NCBI GenBank assembly: GCA_021158245.1
Contig: JAGGVB010000011.1
Location: forward strand, 1-43,644
From: a bacterium
GTDB taxonomy: Bacteria > Zhuqueibacterota > QNDG01
Length of the DNA: 43,644 nucleotides
Direction: 5' to 3'
Position 1 is the first letter of the stretch; every line of letters starts with the position of its first letter. The notes under the pieces are model-generated. The model saw only the letters and a list, made by a program, of their open reading frames with translations. It did not search any database and was not told where the DNA came from. Positions 15,915 to 23,074 of the stretch are shown here, one piece after another. The position numbers and the translations under genes are program-made.

Positions 15915-18710
15915 CTATTGATTCTTCTTTCTTTGCTCCTTTCTCCATTTATCTTGCTCTTTACTGTCGCGGATCATATCTTCCACATTATCAAGCTGCG
16001 GAGATTCTTTGACAGCTTTCCATTCAAATTTCTCGTCAAGAGGATCAAGAGCTTTTTGCGGATCAAAAATTCTTTTATCAACTTCAAAAGCTGTATATGG
16101 TTTGTAATCAGGGTTTTCCGTGAAGAAATCCGCCAGATCCGAAGCTCCTGCATCGTACTGATTGAGATAGGGCAGTCCCAGGATATTCCAGAATGTCTTG
16201 AATATACTTCCGAAACTGTAATGAATACGGCTCACATAATCTCTTTTCACCCAGGGAGAAATCAGCATAAGCACACTTCTGTGTGCATCAATGTGGTCAA
16301 CTCCGTTCTGCGCATCGTCTTCTGTAATAACAATCAGCATGTTTTTCCAATAAGGAGTATGGGAAAGAAATTCCACAATCCTTCCCACTGCAAGATCATT
16401 GTCTGCCATATAGCTTTCTTTGAAAGGGTATCCTGCTTTGGGGCGTTCTCCTGCTCCGTGATCATTTGGAATTATGACTGTCAGGAGATGCGGCATCTGT
16501 TCTTTTCCGTGTATCCATTTCCTGTTAAATTCCTTTATAAACTGATCAATCCGGAATTGATCCGGAATAGCCATGTTAAAAGTTGGATACACATGAGACG
16601 TTCGGGAATAAAGTGGCTGAGGCATGGGATAATTAATGTACTGCTTTATTCCCGTATATTTATATTCCTGCTTATATAAAGCAGGTTCAAACATGACGCT
16701 GAAACCGAAATTATAAAAACTTGCCTTATTCCGCTCAAGATGATCCCACATTGATCCCGCTTCATTATAATCCTCGGGATAAACAGCTCCTGCAGCCCCG
16801 TTCATTGCATAAACACCGGGTGCTTTTGAACCTGGCTTAAAGTTCCTGTTCCCGCCGTAACTTGCAGGTGTGCATGTTTCACACCACTCATTAGGATAGG
16901 TGTTAACAAGCCAGCGGTGGCCGTCTGCAGAAACATCAGAGTCTACGTAAAAATTATCAGATATGGCAAACTGATGTGCAAGTGCAAGATGGTTAGGCAT
17001 TACTGTTGCGTTTACCACTGAATCTTTTCTGCTCCTGTTAAAGAAAGTCACCCCTTTACCGTACCTGGCAAGAGAAGGATCCCCGTCTGCTTTTTTAACC
17101 TGTCCGAAAATTTCGTCAAAAGTCCGGTTTTCCTTGGAGATAAAAACAATGTGCTTTATAGGGCTCTTTTTTTGTCCAGGATATAACGGCACGGGATTAT
17201 TTTTTCTCTTATTGAAATGGGAGTCATCGGATATCTTAAACCTGAAATTATTTTTAATAACCTTTTGTGTCATTTTTCTTAGCTGTGCATCAGAAGGAAT
17301 ATCCACAATCTGCAGGGTTCCTTTCATCAATGCTCCGATGTAGCTGCCTTCTTTTCCTATTTTAAAATTTTTTCCTCCGTTGGGCCCGCTGCCAAAACCC
17401 TTGGCATTAGCAATAGCCAGTTTTTTACCGTCCGGAGTTACTTTAACTTTTGACGGGAACCAGCCGGCAGGAATATGGCCCAGAACTTTAAGGCTTTTGG
17501 TATCAATCACACCAACAGCATTAATCCCTGGCTCTGCAACATACAACCTTTTTTGATCGGGGCTGACTGCAAGGCCAAAAGGTATTATTCCTCTGAACTG
17601 GCGGATTCTCGGATCGGGTTTAAGAGAAATTGTATGCACAACTGTATCTTTTTCTGTTGAAATAACAGAGATATTATCGTTGTTACCGTTACTCACAAAC
17701 ACATATTTATCAGTTACCACAATGGAATTGGGGCTGGATCCTCCCACAGCAGGAATCCCTTCAACCATTGATCCCACGAGATGCCCAGTCTTGATTTTTG
17801 CATATACTCGGGGAAAATCAGGATTGCTCACATCAACAGCAAATACGGAAAACGCTTCAATTGCGTTCGGATCTCCCAGTCCGGATATTGAAATTGTATC
17901 GTTTTTCACACCTTTTATCATCTCCTTTGATCCGAAAGCAAAAGCAGGAAAATAAATTGGTTTTATTTTTGTCCTGTCGCCTGTTTTTATGGGGGAATAT
18001 TGAAACATCCCCACATTTGCCACATACACCTTTTTTTCATAGGGAGAGAGTGCAATTCCAAAGGGGTAGCGTCCTACAGGCACGGAATGAACCACCCTTT
18101 TTTGATCCGTATCAACAACAACCATTCTGAACCCGATCTGGTCAACAGCGTAAAGTATACTGCCGTCTCTTGTCAGAGTAAGATCACCGATATATCCGTG
18201 TGAATAGTCGTTTTTTCCTGATACGGAAGCACAGTCGATCTCTCCTGTTTTGTTCCCTGTCTTAACATCAAAGAGATAAATTTTATTCTCCTGGCCCCCT
18301 GCCGCGTAAATTGTCTTGTTATCAGGTGATACGGCAAGCCCCATAAAAACCGAAGCCAGCACTCCCCTGTCAGTTGAAGCCCCCGGAGGCACCTGCTGTA
18401 CTTCGGGATGTTTCGACAGAATTTTCCGTATAATGGTAATTGACAAAGGCGATGTTCCGGAATTAGCAGTAACTGCCGTATTTCCGTCAGGACTCAATGT
18501 CAGTCCGAAAGGATGAGGGGCAGTTACAATGCACCTTCCCGCAGGTGTGATAAATCTGCCGTTAGGTATAACTGTTCTTCCGGATTTATTTATTTTTGTA
18601 TACTTTTTGCCTGCAGGAGCGGAAATCATCCACAGCGAATTTGTATGATTTTCATTACAACCTGTAAAAAAGGCTGCTGCAAGCGCAATAAAGACAATAG
18701 TTTTTCTCAT
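15915..18710 (-). CDS. YVTN beta-propeller / phosphoesterase fusion lipoprotein
   Basis: 931 residues. A signal peptide with lipobox FFTGC anchors it outside the cytoplasmic membrane. Residues ~50-480 form a YncE/YVTN-type beta-propeller (APHPFGLTLSPDGNTAVTAN, FGLAVSPDQKRLYVAEPG, VKVTPDGKKLAIANAKG). Residues ~510-860 are a phosphoesterase of the acid phosphatase/phospholipase C family (PF04185-like). It shows the metal-site motif SKENRTFDEIFG, then VMPNHLALAHQFA, SDNFYVDSDVSADGH, and ITEDDAQNGVDHIDAHR. This bifunctional YncE/phosphatase architecture is known in several phyla. Likely a periplasmic or surface phosphodiesterase with an unknown substrate. It follows the beta-helix gene by 17 bases, so the two are co-transcribed. 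Confidence 0.9.
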   Translation of the reverse strand: MRKTIVFIALAAAFFTGCNENHTNSLWMISAPAGKKYTKINKSGRTVIPNGRFITPAGRCIVTAPHPFGLTLSPDGNTAVTANSGTSPLSITIIRKILSKHPEVQQVPPGASTDRGVLASVFMGLAVSPDNKTIYAAGGQENKIYLFDVKTGNKTGEIDCASVSGKNDYSHGYIGDLTLTRDGSILYAVDQIGFRMVVVDTDQKRVVHSVPVGRYPFGIALSPYEKKVYVANVGMFQYSPIKTGDRTKIKPIYFPAFAFGSKEMIKGVKNDTISISGLGDPNAIEAFSVFAVDVSNPDFPRVYAKIKTGHLVGSMVEGIPAVGGSSPNSIVVTDKYVFVSNGNNDNISVISTEKDTVVHTISLKPDPRIRQFRGIIPFGLAVSPDQKRLYVAEPGINAVGVIDTKSLKVLGHIPAGWFPSKVKVTPDGKKLAIANAKGFGSGPNGGKNFKIGKEGSYIGALMKGTLQIVDIPSDAQLRKMTQKVIKNNFRFKISDDSHFNKRKNNPVPLYPGQKKSPIKHIVFISKENRTFDEIFGQVKKADGDPSLARYGKGVTFFNRSRKDSVVNATVMPNHLALAHQFAISDNFYVDSDVSADGHRWLVNTYPNEWCETCTPASYGGNRNFKPGSKAPGVYAMNGAAGAVYPEDYNEAGSMWDHLERNKASFYNFGFSVMFEPALYKQEYKYTGIKQYINYPMPQPLYSRTSHVYPTFNMAIPDQFRIDQFIKEFNRKWIHGKEQMPHLLTVIIPNDHGAGERPKAGYPFKESYMADNDLAVGRIVEFLSHTPYWKNMLIVITEDDAQNGVDHIDAHRSVLMLISPWVKRDYVSRIHYSFGSIFKTFWNILGLPYLNQYDAGASDLADFFTENPDYKPYTAFEVDKRIFDPQKALDPLDEKFEWKAVKESPQLDNVEDMIRDSKEQDKWRKEQRKKNQ

Positions 18711-18727
18711 TTTCCCGTATCTTCTCC

Positions 18728-20401
18728 TTATTTTATCAGCATCAGTTTACGGCTCATAATTACTGATTTTTTCCCTTCTGATTTGCAGCGTAACCGGGCC
18801 ATATAAATTCCCGAAGGAACAGGGTTTTGATTATCATCCTTACCTTCCCATCTTACTTCATGATTTCCTGCCGAACGCATGCCTTTTTCCAGCATCTTTA
18901 TCTGCCTTCCGTTAACATCAAAAACCGTTAACTCAACCTCGGATGCTGCCGGCAGATTATAAGATAAAGTTGTTGACGGATTAAACGGGTTCGGGAAATT
19001 TTGTGAAAAAGAGAACCGTTCCGGAATTGCAGTCTCAGCTTCTACGAAAGTATTCTTATTAAAAGGACTGCTGAAATAAGAAGTGTTCCCTTTTGCATCT
19101 GTTGCAGTTGCTGTTACGTTATCAAGAGGTACGGGCTGGGAAAGAGACAGGGTAAAATTGCCCGAAGCATCTGCATTAGCTGTGCCGAGATAGATACTTC
19201 CTTCGCTTTTATCATCACAGAAAACCTCAACAATATCCCCGGATTCGGATGTGCCTGTCACCTCAGCAGAAGACACGGACTGGATAACAGGGGAAGTTTT
19301 CCATTCATTCCCGTTTGCCGAAAGAAAGATTCCTCCGTACGGGCCGTTAAATGAAATAGAGTTCATTGAAATAGTGTTGTATATACTGCCGGCTTCCATT
19401 ACCCTGATGCCGGAGACTTTATTATAACCTATGGTGTTTGAAAGAATCTTATTGTACTGTGCAGGTTCGGGATTTGTATAATCTGATCCTATTATAATTC
19501 CATAATGTCTGTTTGCAAGATTTACTGTGTAGTCGTTATTTGTTCCGATAAAATTATTTTCTATTGTATTCCAGCTGGATTGATATACATAGATACCTGT
19601 AGAATTGTTGCCGCCGATGTAATTATCAAAGATTTTATTACTGTCTGACATTGCTTCTATGTATATTCCTCCGTAATTACCGTATGATCCGTTTCCGAGA
19701 GTATCGCTCTTTGTACGGTTGAGTCCTATGATGTTTCCGATTATACTGTTATGTTTACATGTATCAGAAATAGAAATCCCCACGCCGGTGCAGCCTGAGA
19801 TAATATTTGCCTTGCCGTTTTGCTCGCCAATTGTAACATTGTTCGTATGAGAATACATACTGATACCTGAAAAATTAGGTTTTACATTCATACCACTGGC
19901 ATCAAGCCCGATATAACAGCCGTAAATCATACCGCCTTCAACTTTTTTAAAAAAGATTCCTCCTCCGTTGCTGAAATTATTTATTACAAGCTCTCCGATT
20001 ACAATACCATTTGCAATTGAATAAATCCCGTGGCCCCATGTATTATTGGAACCGTCAATTACTATCTCGGGCCCGTCAGGATTTGCATCTGACCCGATAA
20101 AGGCTGATTGGGTTCCTCCGTCTATAGTCAGCTCTCCGTCAGTTATATGCGGCAGCTCTGTGGAAGGCGTTATTACCCACACTCCGCGTGATCCGTCGTA
20201 ATTCGGGTCAGAATCAGGAATATGAAAAACTATATTATCCGGGCCTGCATGATTATTGGCATCTGTTATGGACTGGCGCAGAGAACCACTGCCTGAGTCA
20301 TTGGTGTTGGTGACAGTGTATTCATCTGCTTCCGCTCTGAGAAAAAATGAAACCAAAACAATAAAAATGAGCATGGGAATCTTATTATTACCACTGTTCA
20401 T
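18728..20401 (-). CDS. secreted right-handed beta-helix protein with C-terminal FlgD-like sorting domain
   Basis: 557 residues with a signal peptide (ends RAEADEY). The repeating region (about 90-370) has pectate-lyase/NosD-like parallel beta-helix rungs such as NKIFDNYIGGNNSTGIYV and NTIENNFIGTNN. A small beta-sandwich follows (SPVIQSVSSAEVTGTSESG). The C-terminal ~90 residues begin FSFSQNFPNPFNPSTT and contain VFDVNGRQI and PSGIYMARL, the FlgD-like/T9SS-type domain used for surface attachment in FCB bacteria. It begins DEYTVTNTNDSGSGSLRQSI, the common opening of 'CSLREAI'-like adhesin or polysaccharide-binding proteins. GGAGG before the ATG. First gene of the operon with the phosphoesterase. 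Confidence 0.88.
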   Translation of the reverse strand: MNSGNNKIPMLIFIVLVSFFLRAEADEYTVTNTNDSGSGSLRQSITDANNHAGPDNIVFHIPDSDPNYDGSRGVWVITPSTELPHITDGELTIDGGTQSAFIGSDANPDGPEIVIDGSNNTWGHGIYSIANGIVIGELVINNFSNGGGIFFKKVEGGMIYGCYIGLDASGMNVKPNFSGISMYSHTNNVTIGEQNGKANIISGCTGVGISISDTCKHNSIIGNIIGLNRTKSDTLGNGSYGNYGGIYIEAMSDSNKIFDNYIGGNNSTGIYVYQSSWNTIENNFIGTNNDYTVNLANRHYGIIIGSDYTNPEPAQYNKILSNTIGYNKVSGIRVMEAGSIYNTISMNSISFNGPYGGIFLSANGNEWKTSPVIQSVSSAEVTGTSESGDIVEVFCDDKSEGSIYLGTANADASGNFTLSLSQPVPLDNVTATATDAKGNTSYFSSPFNKNTFVEAETAIPERFSFSQNFPNPFNPSTTLSYNLPAASEVELTVFDVNGRQIKMLEKGMRSAGNHEVRWEGKDDNQNPVPSGIYMARLRCKSEGKKSVIMSRKLMLIK

Positions 20402-20528
20402 AACTGCCTCCTTTAATATGAAATAATAAATAATTTTCTCTTCAGACTGGGTTGTAGTCTTTCCCGATTAATTACGCTGCCTGAAAAGCTTTTAAGCAGT
20501 ATTTCGAAAACAAAAGGAATGGTAGATA

Positions 20529-20557
20529 ATATTAATAAATTAAGGAGTTAAAGTCAA
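20529..20557 (-). promoter_or_regulatory. sigma70-type promoter of the beta-helix operon
   Basis: Minus strand TTGACT (20557-20552) and TAATAT (20534-20529) with a 17-base spacer. The predicted start is near 20522, giving a leader of about 120 bases. The rest of 20402-20859 holds an imperfect CCTCTC/GAGAGG hairpin near 20633-20662 and no supported gene. Confidence 0.65.
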
Positions 20558-20859
20558 ATATTTTTCTTTACCGGCTGGTTTTATACGGTGCAAATATGTC
20601 TATTTTACATATTTACTCATTTATACTGCACTCCTCCTCTCTGCACTTTCCAGGAGAGGTAGGGAGCCTATTATAAACAATAGCCCATAGATATATTAAC
20701 TCCATTAAAAACAATTTTTATTTGATTAAGAAATATACTTTTCACACAGCAGCACTACCAGACAACAAAATAGCCTCAGATATATTATTTACAAACTTCT
20801 GATAATAATTAGCTCAGATTAAAACTCAGCAGCAGGACTTATTATTTTAGAATAAACTA

Positions 20860-21450
20860 TCATCCCTGTATATAATTCGGCCAGTCATCCAATTTTTTCA
20901 TCCAGCTGTCTTTTGGAAAACTATTCCAGAATCTCTTCCGTATTTCATATACTGCAATCCCGAATGCAACGGAAACATTCATTGAATTTTTATATCCAAG
21001 CATTGGTATTTCCAGAATTTCATCAGAAATTTCCAGGATATCTTTTGAAACTCCGAGTGCTTCATTCCCCATAACAAGCGCAGCAGGAAGTGTAAAATCA
21101 ACATCCCAGATTAGTTTACTCAGATTAGTTGTCTCCATTGAATAAATTTTGACACCTTCTTTTTTTAATTTTTTAACAGAATCCAGTGCTGAAACAGAAT
21201 AGTCACATTTCACATAATCAATGGAACCCATACTTGTTTTTTCTAATTTCAGATGAGGCGGATGTGCAGTAATACCGCAGCATATAACTTGACTTAAAAG
21301 AGCGGAGTCAGCTGTTCTTATGATTGATCCCACATTAAATGCGCTTCTTAAATTCTCAAGCACAGCAATAACTGGAAACCGCTCAATCTTCTCCCACTCT
21401 TTTTCATCAAGATGTGTATCAAAAGAGCGGATTATAATCTCTTTTTCCAT
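20860..21450 (-). CDS. SpoU/TrmH-family RNA 2'-O-methyltransferase
   Basis: 196 residues of the SPOUT fold with all three family motifs. Motif 1 is NLRSAFNVGSIIRTAD (SAM and RNA ribose methylation), motif 2 ALVMGNEALGV, and motif 3 IPMLGYKNSMNVSVAFGIAVYEI. There is no N-terminal substrate-binding domain, so it is the short TrmH/TrmL-like form. It would methylate the 2'-OH of a tRNA or rRNA nucleotide in the cytoplasm; the target cannot be assigned. The gene follows the acyltransferase by eight bases and is likely in the same operon. Confidence 0.93.
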   Translation of the reverse strand: MEKEIIIRSFDTHLDEKEWEKIERFPVIAVLENLRSAFNVGSIIRTADSALLSQVICCGITAHPPHLKLEKTSMGSIDYVKCDYSVSALDSVKKLKKEGVKIYSMETTNLSKLIWDVDFTLPAALVMGNEALGVSKDILEISDEILEIPMLGYKNSMNVSVAFGIAVYEIRKRFWNSFPKDSWMKKLDDWPNYIQG

Positions 21451-21458
21451 TTGAGACT

Positions 21459-22130
21459 CTATTTTCTTCCCACTTTCCTGTCAGCTATTTTAGTTAAATT
21501 TGCCACAATACGATCGAGATTATCTGTCGAGAAATCATCATTAATCCATATAGGCCTGCACATAGCAACAAAACATCTGCTAAAAGGTTTGGGAAGCAGA
21601 TAATTACACCATGTATTTTTTATTATCCATGCTTTTTCAGCAGATGATACAATTGGGATTATCGGATACCCCATTTTTTTTGCAAGAAAAATAATTCCGG
21701 GTTTTGATTTATATATCGGTCCGGATGGGCCATCGAGTGCAAGTCCTCCGGGGTGCCCTTCTTCAATGGATTTTTTCATCATAAGAAGCGCCTGAGCGCC
21801 TTTATGTTTACTGGATCCTCTTACAATCTCGTATCCGAATTTAGATAGTATTCTGCTCTGAATCTCTCCGGCCCAGCTTAAATCTGTCATCAAAGTAATA
21901 TTCCATATACCAAATGGCGGTACAAGAAGGAATTGCCTCCCGTGCCAAAAGCCGAATAAAACCCTGTTTCTGTCAAGCTTTAGGAATCCAGGGTCAAAAT
22001 AAAATTTTATTTTTAAGGTTGAAAAATAAATTTTGATTATAAACCAGGCAAAAGAAGCTGTAAAATTAATAAAGCCTTCAGAGTATGTTATTGATCTTCT
22101 AAATTGTTTTACTTTTAACTTTATGCTCAT
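21459..22130 (-). CDS. DUF374-type lysophospholipid acyltransferase
   Basis: 223 residues of the LPLAT superfamily. The catalytic region has FGFWHGRQFLLVPPFG (histidine in the WHG motif), TDLSWAGEIQSRILSKFGYEIVRGSS, and the substrate-site block GLALDGPSGP with KPGIIFLAKKMGYPIIP. These are the features of the DUF374 branch, which is usually found next to lipid A or LPS genes. It has an N-terminal hydrophobic stretch (FINFTASFAWFIIKIYF). Probably transfers an acyl chain to an envelope lipid precursor at the inner membrane. It sits between a small outer-membrane protein and an RNA methylase in one minus-strand run. Confidence 0.88.
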   Translation of the reverse strand: MSIKLKVKQFRRSITYSEGFINFTASFAWFIIKIYFSTLKIKFYFDPGFLKLDRNRVLFGFWHGRQFLLVPPFGIWNITLMTDLSWAGEIQSRILSKFGYEIVRGSSKHKGAQALLMMKKSIEEGHPGGLALDGPSGPIYKSKPGIIFLAKKMGYPIIPIVSSAEKAWIIKNTWCNYLLPKPFSRCFVAMCRPIWINDDFSTDNLDRIVANLTKIADRKVGRK

Positions 22131-22150
22131 GAAATCACATTTGTTTTAAT

Positions 22151-22702
22151 TTAAAAAGCATACCCGAACACAACAGTAAGCACCTGCGGCATTGGATTCG
22201 GGTTAAAGAGTAAATGCCATCTTATTTCAAATACTGTGTTATGTTTAATGCCTTTATTTAAATAGGACAGCCCCAAACACATCCCGAAAGTTGATAAATT
22301 GTCTCTGCTGTCTTCCCACACTTGTGATAAATAATATCTTGATATACCTGCCATTACAGAAGATCTGTTTATTGGGTTATTCCTCACAGAATAACCGAAA
22401 TCAATACCTGCCCACAGTAAATTGAATTTAAAATCTTTGTTTGTTCCGCTAATTGCAGAGCCCAAATCAATTGTATATAATCCATCGCTGTGAACTTGTA
22501 TGATATTTCTTCTTAATATCGGAATCGTCAATTCAGCACCAGCTGTAAATGAGAAAGGTGTTCTTCTGCTTATTCTGTTAACTGGTATTTTGGGTAATCC
22601 TATTCCAACATGTACAGATGGATTTATCCAGGCAAAAATTGAATGTGCACTGAATAAAATGAAGAAAATTAAAATCTTCTTTAAATTTATTTTTTTATCC
22701 AT
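22151..22702 (-). CDS. small outer-membrane beta-barrel protein
   Basis: 183 residues. A signal peptide (LIFFILFSAHSIFA, cleavage before WINPS) is followed by alternating amphipathic strands with Gly-rich turns. These include VHVGIGLPKI, FSFTAGAELTIPI, LLWAGIDFGYSV and TFGMCLGLSYLN, with a final strand ending VVFGYAF. The terminal Phe is the usual barrel-insertion signal. This is the pattern of OmpW/PorT-like eight-strand barrels; no specific family recognised. Ribosome site weak. First gene in the run with the acyltransferase and RNA methylase. Confidence 0.7.
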   Translation of the reverse strand: MDKKINLKKILIFFILFSAHSIFAWINPSVHVGIGLPKIPVNRISRRTPFSFTAGAELTIPILRRNIIQVHSDGLYTIDLGSAISGTNKDFKFNLLWAGIDFGYSVRNNPINRSSVMAGISRYYLSQVWEDSRDNLSTFGMCLGLSYLNKGIKHNTVFEIRWHLLFNPNPMPQVLTVVFGYAF

Positions 22703-22751
22703 GTTTTAAGTTAAGAATATAATAGAATTATGTCAATGGAAAAGCATTAAT

Positions 22752-22779
22752 ATTTTTAAAAATACCTGATTAAATCAGG
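22752..22779 (-). terminator. terminator downstream of tRNA-Pro
   Basis: On the minus strand CCTGATT-A-AATCAGG is followed by TATTTTT. A second inverted repeat nearer the tRNA, AAACAAGGAGT (22839-22849) with ACTCCTTGTTT (22866-22876), has an 11-bp perfect stem but little T-tract. It may mark the processed 3' end. Confidence 0.6.
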
Positions 22780-22882
22780 GGTTGTTATTGTTTGGGTTTG
22801 AGTATTTTGCATATCTGTTAATTTAATTCGTTTTATACAAACAAGGAGTCATGTCAATCAACATAACTCCTTGTTTTTATTG

Positions 22883-22957
22883 TCGGGGCGCGGAGATTTG
22901 AACTCCGGACCTCATGACCCCCAGTCATGCGCGCTAACCGGGCTGCGCTACGCCCCG
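22883..22957 (-). tRNA. tRNA-Pro (anticodon GGG)
   Basis: The minus strand gives a complete cloverleaf. The acceptor stem CGGGGCG pairs with CGCCCCG. The D-arm is GCGC...GCGC, the anticodon stem CATGA/TCATG has loop CTGGGGG (anticodon GGG, read as Pro), and the T-arm is CGGAG-TTCAAAT-CTCCG. The discriminator base is A. CCA is not encoded, since ACA follows. Confidence 0.95.
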
Positions 22958-22970
22958 CTTAAGATGTGTT

Positions 22971-22999
22971 AAAGTATGAAAATAGACATTCATTGTCAA
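22971..22999 (-). promoter_or_regulatory. sigma70-type promoter of tRNA-Pro
   Basis: Minus strand TTGACA (22999-22994) and TACTTT (22976-22971) with a 17-base spacer, ending 14 bases before the tRNA 5' end. Confidence 0.7.
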
Positions 23000-23025
23000 G
23001 AAAAAATTCTGATTGTTTTTTATGC

Positions 23026-23054
23026 TTGACATTCTCTGATATAATGATAATAAT
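23026..23054 (+). promoter_or_regulatory. sigma70-type promoter of the CPD-reg/GWxTD gene
   Basis: TTGACA at 23026-23031, 17-base spacer, AATAAT at 23049-23054. A TATAAT-like stretch also lies inside the spacer at too short a distance. The start codon (23075 or 23087) would have a very short leader. Confidence 0.55.
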
Positions 23055-23074
23055 TAAACAAATCAAAAATCTTA

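Noticed and set aside
20402-20859. Possible small RNA in the gap after the RNA methyltransferase gene
   Set aside because: Apart from the promoter of the beta-helix gene and one weak hairpin, there is no terminator or promoter pair.
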